Positions 49,263 through 57,038 of a DNA stretch of 64,000 bases are shown here, piece by piece. The notes below the pieces were generated by a model. That model saw only the letters and a program-made list of their open reading frames with translations, was not told where the DNA came from and did not search any database. The stretch lies in contig NZ_CP010849.1 in the NCBI RefSeq assembly GCF_000931445.1, forward strand, positions 2,728,001 to 2,792,000. The letters run 5' to 3'. This DNA is from Streptomyces cyaneogriseus subsp. noncyanogenus. GTDB taxonomy: Bacteria > Actinomycetota > Actinomycetes > Streptomycetales > Streptomycetaceae. Made by a program: the position numbers and the translations under genes. Each line of letters begins with the position of its first letter. Positions within the stretch are counted from its first letter, which is position 1.

Positions 49263-50114
49263 TCAGCTCCGCTGGCAGGCCGGGCACCAGAAGAGGTTGC
49301 GGGCGGCGAGTTCGGCGGTGCGGATCTCGCCGCCGCAGATGTGGCAGGGCCGGGCGGCCCTGCGGTAGACGTACACCTCGCCGCCGTGGTCGTCGACGCG
49401 CGGCGGGCGGCCCATCGCCTCCGGGGTGTGCTCCGGGCGGACGGTGTCGATGCGGTTGTTGCGGACGCCCTCGCGCATGAGGGCGACGAGATCCTGCCAG
49501 ATCGCGTCCCACTCGGCGGGGGTGACGTCCCTGCCCGGGCGGTAGGGGTCGATGCCGTGGCGGAAGAGGACCTCGGCCCGGTAGACGTTGCCGACGCCGG
49601 CGATGACCTTCTGGTCCATCAGCAGCGCGGCGATCGTGGTACGGCTGCGGCGGACGCGCGCGAAGGCGAGGGCCGGGTCGGCGTCGGGGCGCAGCGGGTC
49701 GGGGCCGAGGCGGTCGTGTATCGCCCGCTTCTCGTCGTGGGTGATCAGGGCGCAGGTGGTGGGGCCGCGGAGGTCGACGTAGGCCGTGCCGTTCGCCAGG
49801 CGCAGGCGGACGGTGTCGGCCGGCGGGGGCGCGGGGGCGCCGCCGAAGGCGACCTTGCCGAAGAGGCCGAGGTGGATGTGGACCCAGTGGGCGAGCGACG
49901 GGTCGAACGCGTCGGGCGCCGGGGAGCGGCCCGGGGCGCCGAAGCCGAGGAAGAGGTGCTTGCCGTGGGCGTCGGCGGTGTGCAGGGCGGTGCCGTCCAG
50001 CAGGGCGGCGGCGTCGGAGAACTTGCCCTGGGGGCTGGTGACCCGCACGGTGGTGCCGGCGAAGGCGGCGGCGTAGTCCTGGGCCAGGCGGTGGATGGTG
50101 TGGCCCTCTGGCAC
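49263..50114 (-). CDS. nei: Endonuclease VIII-like DNA glycosylase/AP lyase (Nei2)
   Basis: This 283-residue Fpg/Nei enzyme removes oxidised pyrimidines and cuts the abasic site. After Met removal the N-terminal Pro-Glu (VPEGHTIHRLA) is the catalytic pair. The H2TH region is VIAGVGNVYRAEVLFRHGIDP and the zinc finger is CHICGGEIRT...FWCPACQ. The start is GTG with GGAG about 6 nt upstream; PEGH must follow the initiator, which fixes the start. It is near rpiB on the same strand, as in other Streptomyces. Confidence 0.93.
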   Translation of the reverse strand: MPEGHTIHRLAQDYAAAFAGTTVRVTSPQGKFSDAAALLDGTALHTADAHGKHLFLGFGAPGRSPAPDAFDPSLAHWVHIHLGLFGKVAFGGAPAPPPADTVRLRLANGTAYVDLRGPTTCALITHDEKRAIHDRLGPDPLRPDADPALAFARVRRSRTTIAALLMDQKVIAGVGNVYRAEVLFRHGIDPYRPGRDVTPAEWDAIWQDLVALMREGVRNNRIDTVRPEHTPEAMGRPPRVDDHGGEVYVYRRAARPCHICGGEIRTAELAARNLFWCPACQRS

Positions 50115-50235
50115 GGGTGGCTCCGTTCTCGGTTCCTGCTCGCTGGCCCGGGGTGCCTGGGGCCGTGCCGGGTTCCGGGGCACGGCGGCGCCCCCCGCGA
50201 CCTGGGTACGGGGGGCCGGTGACCCGGAAACCGTG

Positions 50236-50285
50236 TTCCGCTCTGTTCCGCTGTCTTCCGCGGTCTTCCGCGGTCTTCCGCTTCG
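50236..50285. repeat. 10-bp tandem repeat downstream of rpiB
   Basis: Five 10-bp units (TTCCGCTCTG, TTCCGCTGTC, TTCCGCGGTC twice, TTCCGCTTCG) end exactly at the base before the rpiB stop codon. The units keep helical spacing and are non-coding. Confidence 0.75.
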
Positions 50286-50771
50286 TTACCGCTGCGGGTG
50301 GTGGGCGGGGATCGGGGGCAGGTCGCCGGTGGTCTCGTAGGCCGCGAGCATGTCGATGCGGCGGACGTGACGCTCGTCACCGGAGAAGGGGGTGTCGAGG
50401 AAGGTCTCGACGAACTTCGTCGCCTCCTCGGTGGAGTGCATGCGCGCGCCGACGGCCACGACGTTGGCGTCGTTGTGCTGGCGGCCCAGCGCCGCGGTCT
50501 CCTCGCTCCAGGCGAGGGCCGCGCGGACGCCCTTGACCTTGTTGGCCGCGATCTGCTCACCGTTGCCGGAGCCGCCGATCACGATGCCCAGGGCGCCGGG
50601 GTCCGCGGCCGTCTTCTCGGCAGCGCGGAGGCAGAAGGGCGGGTAGTCGTCCTGGGCGTCGTAGATGTGCGGGCCGCAGTCGACGGGCTCGTGGCCCGCG
50701 GCCTTGAGCCACTCCACGAGGTGGTTCTTGAGTTCGAAGCCGGCATGGTCGGAACCGAGGTACACGCGCAT
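50286..50771 (-). CDS. rpiB: Ribose-5-phosphate isomerase B
   Basis: This 161-residue enzyme interconverts ribulose-5-phosphate and ribose-5-phosphate. MRVYLGSDHAGFELKNHLVEWL, the anion loop GGSGNGEQIAANKVKGVRAALAW with a GSGNG active-site segment instead of Cys-containing GTGIG, and RQHNDANVVAVGAR are conserved. The Cys-to-Ser-type difference matches the actinobacterial RpiB group. No ribosome site is seen before the ATG, and CACACT 6 nt upstream could be a leaderless -10. Confidence 0.95.
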   Translation of the reverse strand: MRVYLGSDHAGFELKNHLVEWLKAAGHEPVDCGPHIYDAQDDYPPFCLRAAEKTAADPGALGIVIGGSGNGEQIAANKVKGVRAALAWSEETAALGRQHNDANVVAVGARMHSTEEATKFVETFLDTPFSGDERHVRRIDMLAAYETTGDLPPIPAHHPQR

Positions 50772-51030
50772 GGTCCGAGTGTGACACGCCCGTTTCGGGG
50801 CAGCCGCCTCGGGTGTCGGCGGGGAAAATGTGAGCCTCATTACAGAAGCTCAGGGAAACCTCAAGTAACAATCCGGATTCAAAGGTTCAAGAAATTCTTG
50901 GCCTCGGATTCACTGGACCGTCTCGTACACCGGTCGCGCACCGCCTGTACGGGACCCGTGCGGCGTCACACCCCCGACGCACCCCCTCGCACGGGAATAC
51001 AGCTCCCCCGGCGCAAAGGAAATCCGTTCC

Positions 51031-52515
51031 ATGACCTCGCAGCCGACCCTGAACACGGCCGCCAGCGGCCACGGAGGCGAGCCCTCGAAGCCCGGAGACC
51101 CCGGGACCCAGGGCTCCGGAGCACACGGTTCCGGCCTCCAGGCCGGGCTCAAGAACCGCCATCTGTCGATGATCGCCATCGGTGGTGTCATCGGGGCGGG
51201 ACTCTTCGTCGGCTCCAGCTCCGGCATCGCCACCGCGGGCCCCGGCATCCTCCTGTCCTACGCCCTGGTCGGCACCCTCGTGGTGCTCGTGATGCGCATG
51301 CTCGGCGAGATGTCGGCCGCCAATCCGACCTCCGGCTCGTTCTCCGCGCACGCCGACCGGGCGCTCGGCCCCTGGGCCGGGTTCTCCATCGGCTGGCTGT
51401 ACTGGTTCTTCTGGGTCGTGGTGCTGGCGGTGGAGGCCACCGCCGGGGCCGTGATCCTGGAGGGCTGGATCCCCGCCGTACCCCAGTGGGGCTGGGCACT
51501 GATCGTGATGGTGGTCCTCACCGCCACCAACCTGGTCTCGGTCGGCTCCTACGGTGAGTTCGAGTTCTGGTTCGCCGGGATCAAGGTCGTCGCCATCGGC
51601 GCCTTCATCGTCATCGGCGCGCTGGCCGTCTTCGGGGTGCTGCCGGGTGTCGACAGCGACCAGGCGGGCCTGGGCAACCTCACCGAGCACGGCGGCTTCC
51701 TGCCCAACGGGCCCGGCGCCATCCTCACCGGTGTGCTGCTGGTCGTCTTCTCCTTCATGGGCAGCGAGATCGCCACCCTGGCCGCCGGCGAGTCCGAGGA
51801 CCCGCAGCGGGCCGTCACCAAGTCGACCAACAGCATCATCTGGCGGATCGGCGTCTTCTACCTCGGCTCGATCTTCGTCGTGGTGACCCTGCTGCCGTGG
51901 GACTCGAAGTCGATCACCGAGAAGGGCTCCTACGTGGCCGCCCTGGACACCCTCGGGATCGACAACGCCGGGCAGATCATGAACTTCATCGTGCTGACGT
52001 CCGTGCTGTCCTGCCTCAACTCGGGGCTGTACACCGCCTCCCGCATGGCGTTCTCGCTCGGCCAGCGGGGGGACGCGCCCAAGGCGTTCGCCCGGACCAC
52101 CGAGCGGGGCGTGCCGCGCACGGCGATCCTGGTCTCGGTCGCCTTCGGCTTCGCGGCCGTCTTCTTCAACTACAAGTTCCCCGACTCCGTCTTCCTCTTC
52201 CTCGTCAACTCCTCCGGGGCCGTCGCCCTCTTCGTCTGGCTGGTGATCTGCTTTTCGCAGCTCCGGATGCGCAAGATCATCCAGGCGGAGGCGCCGGAGA
52301 AGCTGGTCGTGAAGATGTGGCTGTACCCGTACCTGACCTGGGCGACGGCCGCGCTGATCGTCTTCGTGCTGGGGTACATGCTGACCGACACCGAGCACGA
52401 CGGGCGCACGACCATGCTGCTGTCGCTGCTCGTCGCCGCGATCGTGCTCGTCATCGCCTTCGTGAAGGAGAAGATCGCGCGCGGCCGGAAGGCCGAGGCG
52501 GCCCCGGTGGACTGA
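51031..52515 (+). CDS. Amino-acid permease, APC superfamily (AAT/GabP type)
   Basis: This 494-residue transporter has 12 predicted helices and the family start [27 protein letters not shown], with the unwound GAGLF loop that binds the substrate amino group. MRMLGEM and FVVVTLLPWDS are also family-typical. The first 40 residues are Gly/Ser-rich and disordered. Substrate specificity (GABA, proline or other neutral amino acid) cannot be decided. AAGGAAA lies upstream of the ATG. A closely related permease is encoded about 1.1 kb downstream beyond bioY, suggesting an old duplication. Confidence 0.93.
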   Translation: MTSQPTLNTAASGHGGEPSKPGDPGTQGSGAHGSGLQAGLKNRHLSMIAIGGVIGAGLFVGSSSGIATAGPGILLSYALVGTLVVLVMRMLGEMSAANPTSGSFSAHADRALGPWAGFSIGWLYWFFWVVVLAVEATAGAVILEGWIPAVPQWGWALIVMVVLTATNLVSVGSYGEFEFWFAGIKVVAIGAFIVIGALAVFGVLPGVDSDQAGLGNLTEHGGFLPNGPGAILTGVLLVVFSFMGSEIATLAAGESEDPQRAVTKSTNSIIWRIGVFYLGSIFVVVTLLPWDSKSITEKGSYVAALDTLGIDNAGQIMNFIVLTSVLSCLNSGLYTASRMAFSLGQRGDAPKAFARTTERGVPRTAILVSVAFGFAAVFFNYKFPDSVFLFLVNSSGAVALFVWLVICFSQLRMRKIIQAEAPEKLVVKMWLYPYLTWATAALIVFVLGYMLTDTEHDGRTTMLLSLLVAAIVLVIAFVKEKIARGRKAEAAPVD

Positions 52516-52562
52516 CGTCCGCCCGGGCTCCCCGAGAACAGCGGGGGCGCAAGGACCAAGGG

Positions 52563-52596
52563 GAAGGGGCCCGCGGCGTGTGCCGCGGGCCCCTTC
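52563..52596. terminator. Bidirectional terminator between permease and bioY
   Basis: Perfect 15-bp arms enclose a GTGT loop between convergent genes; CTTCTT follows on the plus strand. Confidence 0.85.
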
Positions 52597-52623
52597 TTCC
52601 GTTTCTTCCGTGCGCGTCCCCGG

Positions 52624-53208
52624 TCAGCGCCGGCCGGCCAGCTTCCAGGCGGCCGGCAGCAGGCCCATCGCCAGGACCGCCTTCAGCGCGTCGCCGATCA
52701 GGAAGGGCGTGAGGCCGGCCGCGATCGCGGCGGTGGCGGACATGCCGGTGGCCAGGGCCAGGTACGGCACGCCGACGGCGTAGATGATCGCCTCGCCCAG
52801 CACCATCGTGCCCGCGGTGCGCCAGGGGGAGCGGTCGGCGCCGCGGCGGGCCAGCGCGCCCACGGCCGCGGCGGCGAGCAGCATGCCGAAGACGTAGCCG
52901 AGCGAGGGGGCGGCCGTCCCGGAGGCGCCGCCGGCGAACCACGGCACGCCCGCCATGCCGACCAGCGCGTACAGCGCCAGGGAGAGGACTCCGCGGCCGG
53001 CGCCGAGGGCGGTGCCGACCAGCAGCGCGGCGAAGGTCTGGCCGGTCACCGGCACCGGGGAGCCCGGCACGGGGACGGAGATCTGGGCGGCCAGGCCGGT
53101 GAGCGCGGCGCCGCCGGCCACGAGCGCGATGTCGCGGACGCGGGAGGCCGGAAGGAGGTCGGCGAGGACCTGCCCGGTGCGGGAAGGGATGGCGGCAGCG
53201 GTGCTCAT
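52624..53208 (-). CDS. bioY: BioY, biotin transporter S-component (ECF family)
   Basis: This 194-residue membrane protein has six hydrophobic helices and BioY motifs: VPVPGSPVPVTGQTFAALLVG near residue 45 and LYALVGMAGVPWFAGG. It binds biotin and works with shared EcfAT modules or alone. No ecfA/ecfT genes are adjacent. The ATG has GGAG about 6 nt upstream. A 26-bp palindrome 54 bp upstream may be its operator. It sits between two amino-acid permeases without metabolic connection. Confidence 0.94.
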   Translation of the reverse strand: MSTAAAIPSRTGQVLADLLPASRVRDIALVAGGAALTGLAAQISVPVPGSPVPVTGQTFAALLVGTALGAGRGVLSLALYALVGMAGVPWFAGGASGTAAPSLGYVFGMLLAAAAVGALARRGADRSPWRTAGTMVLGEAIIYAVGVPYLALATGMSATAAIAAGLTPFLIGDALKAVLAMGLLPAAWKLAGRR

Positions 53209-53601
53209 GGGGGTCTCCGCGGTGGTGTGGACATGTCGGGACGAGGTGACGCTATCCCAGGGCGCTGACGGCGATCACCGTCAGCGCTCGACAAAGGGTC
53301 GATCGGCGTCTTGGTGGGCTCCGCACAAAGGGCGCGGGTTACACCGGGTACGGCGTGATACCCGTCACGGGCGAAGAGACGTTTCGGCCACTCCTGCACC
53401 ACGGGTCACGACTGTAGGCTTCCGCCAAAACAGTCACGGGCGCCCGGGCGGCCTCGCGCCTTCTGTTTCCCGCGGGGTGATCGGAGGCCTACCCTCCGCA
53501 TCCCCGGCGTCCGTATGGTGGGAGCCCCCTGCCCACGAGCGGGCCGACCGCCCAGACTGTCGGCGTTTACGCCCGCCTCACCCTCTGGACGAGCCGCGCC
53601 C
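53209..53601. other. Divergent intergenic region bioY / second permease
   Basis: This 393-bp region has no gene. It holds the bioY palindrome. On the plus strand TAGGCT at 53415 may be a -10 for the permease, without a convincing -35. The long permease leader (about 180 nt) is not obviously structured. Confidence 0.4.
53262..53287. promoter_or_regulatory. Candidate operator upstream of bioY
   Basis: GCGCTGACGG and CCGTCAGCGC are perfect 10-bp arms around a CGATCA spacer. Its position 54-79 bp before the bioY ATG, next to a possible TAGCGT -10, fits a repressor site. It does not match the TGAAC-type BioQ motif I know from other actinobacteria. Confidence 0.5.
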
Positions 53602-54981
53602 ATGCCCAGCAGCACCACAGAGACGCCGCAGACCACAGGCGACGCGTCCCTCTCCCACGGTCTCAAGCAGCGCCACCTGTCGATGATCGCCCTCGGTGGC
53701 GTGATCGGCGCCGGCCTGTTCGTCGGCTCCGGAGCCGGCATCGCCGCCGCCGGACCCTCGATCGTCATCGCCTACACCCTCTCCGGCCTCCTCGTGATGC
53801 TGGTGATGCGGATGCTGGGCGAGATGTCGGCCGCGTATCCGTCGTCGGGGTCCTTCTCCGCGCACGCCGAGCGGGCCATCGGCCCCTGGGCGGGCTTCAC
53901 CGCGGGCTGGTCCTTCTGGGTGCTGCTGTGCACGGCGGTCGGCCTGGAGGGCATCGGCGCCGCCAGCATCGTCTCGGGCTGGCTGCCGGGCACGCCGGAG
54001 TGGGCCTGGGTCGCGCTGTTCATGGTCGTCTTCTGCGGCACCAACCTGGCCGCCGTGAAGAACTTCGGCGAGTTCGAGTTCTGGTTCGCGGCGCTGAAGG
54101 TCGGCGCGATCACCCTCTTCCTGGTGCTCGGCGTGCTGGCCATCGCGGGGCTCCTGCCCGGCACCGACTCCCCCGGCACCTCCCACCTGAGCGACTTCCT
54201 GCCCAACGGCGGCGAGGGCCTGGTCGTCGGCCTGCTCGCCTCCGTCTTCGCCTACGGCGGCCTGGAGACGGTCACCATCGCGGCGGCCGAGTCCCAGGAC
54301 CCGGTGCGGGGCGTGGCGAGCGCGGTGCGCACGGCGATGTGGCGGATCGCGCTGTTCTACATCGGCTCGATGGCGGTCATCGTCACCCTCGTCCCGTGGG
54401 ACTCCGCGGAGGTCGTCGAGAAGGGCCCCTACGTCGCCACCCTCGACACCCTCGGCATCCCCGGCGCCGGCCAGCTCATGAACGTCGTCGTGCTGGTCGC
54501 GCTGCTGAGCGCGATGAACGCCAACATCTACGGCGCCTCGCGCATCGCCTACTCGCTGGTCGAGCGGGGCCAGGGCCCGAAGGCGCTGGGCCGGGTCTCC
54601 GGCGGTGTGCCGCGCATCGCCGTGCTGGCCTCCTCGGTCTTCGGATTCATCTGCGTGCTGCTGAGCTACTGGCGGCCCAACGACGTCTTCTCCTGGCTGC
54701 TGAACATGATCGGCGCGGTGATCCTGGTCGTCTGGATCTTCATCGCCGTCTCGCAGCTCCGGCTGCGCCGCCGCCTGGAGCGGGAGACGCCGGAGAAGCT
54801 GGTCGTGCGGATGTGGGCCTTCCCGTGGCTGACGTGGCTCGCGCTGGCGGGCATGGCGGCGATCTTCGTCCTGATGGCCCGCGAGCCGGACACCCGGGTG
54901 CAGCTCTACTCGACGGGCGGCATGACGCTGGTCCTGGCCGCCGTCGGCTTCGCCTGGCAGAAGGCGCGCGAGCGCCGCTGA
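53602..54981 (+). CDS. Amino-acid permease, APC superfamily (AAT/GabP type), second copy
   Basis: This 459-residue, 12-helix transporter is clearly a paralogue of the permease upstream: [58 protein letters not shown] and TLVPWDS align along their length. The N-terminal extension is shorter. Differences in helix 3 ([15 protein letters not shown] versus WFFWVVVLAVEATAG) may change specificity. The ATG lacks a good ribosome site. Substrate unknown. Confidence 0.92.
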   Translation: MPSSTTETPQTTGDASLSHGLKQRHLSMIALGGVIGAGLFVGSGAGIAAAGPSIVIAYTLSGLLVMLVMRMLGEMSAAYPSSGSFSAHAERAIGPWAGFTAGWSFWVLLCTAVGLEGIGAASIVSGWLPGTPEWAWVALFMVVFCGTNLAAVKNFGEFEFWFAALKVGAITLFLVLGVLAIAGLLPGTDSPGTSHLSDFLPNGGEGLVVGLLASVFAYGGLETVTIAAAESQDPVRGVASAVRTAMWRIALFYIGSMAVIVTLVPWDSAEVVEKGPYVATLDTLGIPGAGQLMNVVVLVALLSAMNANIYGASRIAYSLVERGQGPKALGRVSGGVPRIAVLASSVFGFICVLLSYWRPNDVFSWLLNMIGAVILVVWIFIAVSQLRLRRRLERETPEKLVVRMWAFPWLTWLALAGMAAIFVLMAREPDTRVQLYSTGGMTLVLAAVGFAWQKARERR

Positions 54982-55000
54982 GGGCGCCGGCCCGGACACG

Positions 55001-55046
55001 GGGCCCCCGCGCGCACTCCCGGACAAGGGGGTGCGGGCGGGGGCCC
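55001..55046 (+). terminator. Terminator downstream of the second permease
   Basis: GGGCCCCCGC pairs with GCGGGGGCCC, and the inner CGCAC with GTGCG, followed by TTTC. It starts 20 bp after the stop codon. Confidence 0.8.
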
Positions 55047-55095
55047 TTTCGCGTGCCCGGGCACCCGAGTCCGCGCTCTTGCTGCTAGCGTGCAC

Positions 55096-55112
55096 TTGCA
55101 AGCTTGTTGCAA
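55096..55112. promoter_or_regulatory. Nur box overlapping the sodF transcription start
   Basis: TTGCAA-GCTTG-TTGCAA is a perfect match to the TTGCAA-N5-TTGCAA box bound by Nur, the nickel-responsive Fur-family repressor of Streptomyces. TAGCGT at 55086 is a likely -10, placing transcript start inside the box. Nickel would repress this iron SOD when the nickel SOD is made. Confidence 0.85.
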
Positions 55113-55135
55113 TAAGAGGTCGGAGGGGATCCGCC

Positions 55136-55783
55136 ATGCCTGTCTACTCGCTGCCTGAACTGCCGTACGACTACGCCGCACTGGCCCCCGTGATCAGCCC
55201 GGAGATCATCGAGCTGCACCACGACAAGCACCACGCCGCCTATGTGAAGGGCGCCAACGACACGCTGGAGCAGCTCGCCGAGGCCCGCGACAAGGAGGCG
55301 TGGGGCTCGATCAACGGACTGGAGAAGAACCTCGCCTTCCACCTCTCCGGCCACATCCTGCACTCGATCTACTGGCGGAACATGACCGGCCCGAAGGACG
55401 GCGGCGGTGAGCCGCTGGCCCAGGACGGGGTGGGCGAGCTCGCGGACGCGATCGCCGAGTCCTTCGGCTCCTTCGCCCGCTTCAAGACGCAGCTCTCCAA
55501 GGCCGCCGCCACCACCCAGGGCTCCGGCTGGGGCGTCCTGGCGTACGAGCCGCTGAGCGGGCGGCTGATCGTCGAGCAGGTCTACGACCACCAGGGCAAC
55601 GTGGGCCAGGGCTCGACCCCGATCCTGGTCTTCGACGCCTGGGAGCACGCCTTCTACCTGCAGTACAGGAACCAGAAGGTGGACTTCATCGAGGCGATGT
55701 GGCAGGTCGTCGACTGGCAGGACGTGGCGCGGCGCTACGAGGCCGCGAAGTCCCGCGTGGACACGCTGCTGCTGGCGCCCTGA
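55136..55783 (+). CDS. sodF: Iron (Fe/Zn) superoxide dismutase
   Basis: This 215-residue cytosolic SOD dismutates superoxide. The metal ligands read as His28 (ELHHDKHH), His76 (GHILHSIYW), Asp167 and His171 ([12 protein letters not shown]). Sequence and length fit Streptomyces SodF. GGAGGGG lies 7 nt before the ATG ([13 protein letters not shown]). Expression should be inversely tied to nickel through the Nur box. It ends at its own strong terminator. Confidence 0.97.
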   Translation: MPVYSLPELPYDYAALAPVISPEIIELHHDKHHAAYVKGANDTLEQLAEARDKEAWGSINGLEKNLAFHLSGHILHSIYWRNMTGPKDGGGEPLAQDGVGELADAIAESFGSFARFKTQLSKAAATTQGSGWGVLAYEPLSGRLIVEQVYDHQGNVGQGSTPILVFDAWEHAFYLQYRNQKVDFIEAMWQVVDWQDVARRYEAAKSRVDTLLLAP

Positions 55784-55847
55784 GGCGCCCGTGAGACGTC
55801 CTGCCTCGTGATCGTCTTCTCACCTTTCGCGCGGCGGGCGGAAAAGA

Positions 55848-55886
55848 GGGAAGCCCCCGTGAGGACGTGACTCACGGGGGCTTCCC
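55848..55886 (+). terminator. Terminator downstream of sodF
   Basis: Perfect 16-bp arms GGGAAGCCCCCGTGAG and CTCACGGGGGCTTCCC enclose a seven-base loop. Confidence 0.88.
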
Positions 55887-56005
55887 GCATGCGGGCGCCG
55901 CCCGGACCGGACGTGCGGACCGGGGCGCCCGGGGCGCGCCGGGCACGGGCGGCGCGCTCCGTGCGCGTCTTCCGGCCGGGCCGGTTCCGGGGGACAGTGG
56001 CGCGC

Positions 56006-56227
56006 ATGGGTCTTCCGAACAGACGGTGTCCCAACTGCGGGGACACCCACCAGGACTTCCGGCCGCTCACCGCCGAGGAGCGCGCCTACGCCCTGACCCG
56101 TGTGGACCGGGCGGATGTCGGCACCTACCGGCGCTGCGCCCGCGAGGGATGTCTGCGGGTGCAGTCCTACTTCAACTTCAGGGCCGGGTTCAGCCTGCCG
56201 GAGTCCTTCCGGGAGGCGGGCGGCTGA
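56006..56227 (+). CDS. Small zinc-ribbon protein, 73 residues
   Basis: The protein (MGLPNRRCPNCGDTHQDFRP) has two cysteine pairs, CPNCG at the start and CAREGC in the middle, forming a probable zinc ribbon. RRCAREGCLRVQSYFNFRAGF follows. It is soluble and basic. I do not recognise a named family; small zinc ribbons can bind nucleic acid or protein. The start follows GGGGGACA about 10 nt upstream, a weak site. It lies after the sodF terminator and converges on the reductase-like gene. Confidence 0.65.
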   Translation: MGLPNRRCPNCGDTHQDFRPLTAEERAYALTRVDRADVGTYRRCAREGCLRVQSYFNFRAGFSLPESFREAGG

Positions 56228-56257
56228 GCCCGGCGCCCGGCCGCCGTCCCCGCGGGC

Positions 56258-56890
56258 TCAGTCGAAGATCGGCCCCTGGGTGCGGGTGCGCTTGATCTCG
56301 TAGAAGCCCGGGACGGAGGCCACCGCGAGGGTGCCGTCCCACAGCTTGGCGGCCTGCTCGCCCTTGGGGGCGGGGGTGACGACCGGGCCGAAGAAGGCGA
56401 TCTGCTCGCCGTCCGGGCCGGGCACGGCGATCACCGGGGTGCCGACCTCCTGGCCGACCTTGTCGATGCCCTCCTTGTGGGAGGCGCGCAACTGCGGCTC
56501 GTAGGGCGTGGCGTCCCAGTGGTCCATGAGGGACTGGGGCAGCCCGGCGTCCTTCAGGGCGGCGGCGACCGCCTCCTTGCCCGGGCCCTCGCCCCGGTTG
56601 TGGATGTGGGTGCCGAGCGCGGTGTACAGATCGCCGAGCACCTCGGCCCCGTGCTCCTCCTGGGCGGCGATGACGACCCGGACGGGTCCCCACGCCTTGG
56701 TCGCGAGCATCTCGCGGTACTCCTCGGGAAGCTCGTCGAGCTTGTCCTCGTTGAGGACCGCCAGGCTCATCACGTGCCAGCGGACCTCGATGTCGCGGAG
56801 CTTCTCCACCTCCAGCACCCAGCGCGAGGTCATCCAGGCCCAGGGGCACAGCGGGTCGAACCAGAAGTCGACGGGGGTCTTCTGCGACAT
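56258..56890 (-). CDS. DsbA-family protein, Rv2466c (mycothiol-dependent reductase) homologue
   Basis: This 210-residue cytosolic thioredoxin-fold protein resembles mycobacterial Rv2466c from end to end: DFWFDPLCPWAWMTSRWVLEV, VMSLAVLNEDK, EEYREMLATKAWGPVRV, GTPVIAV, AFFGPVV and the FEIKRTRT-type end. Rv2466c uses CPWC; here the motif is CPWA (Cys15, Ala18), leaving a single active-site thiol. It could work as a monothiol enzyme with mycothiol or be a divergent member. GAGGAGAGA precedes the ATG. It is divergent from pepN. Confidence 0.88.
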   Translation of the reverse strand: MSQKTPVDFWFDPLCPWAWMTSRWVLEVEKLRDIEVRWHVMSLAVLNEDKLDELPEEYREMLATKAWGPVRVVIAAQEEHGAEVLGDLYTALGTHIHNRGEGPGKEAVAAALKDAGLPQSLMDHWDATPYEPQLRASHKEGIDKVGQEVGTPVIAVPGPDGEQIAFFGPVVTPAPKGEQAAKLWDGTLAVASVPGFYEIKRTRTQGPIFD

Positions 56891-57038
56891 GTCTCTCCTC
56901 GTGACGCAAACGATTCGGCAGCCGATCCCCCACGAAACGCTCCTGCTCGTCCCGGCCATTCCCGGGTGCCCGCCGTCCGGGTCACATGGCAGGATCAAGG
57001 CTGTCCGCATCCTGGAACGAGCCGAGGGAGTGCCGTCC

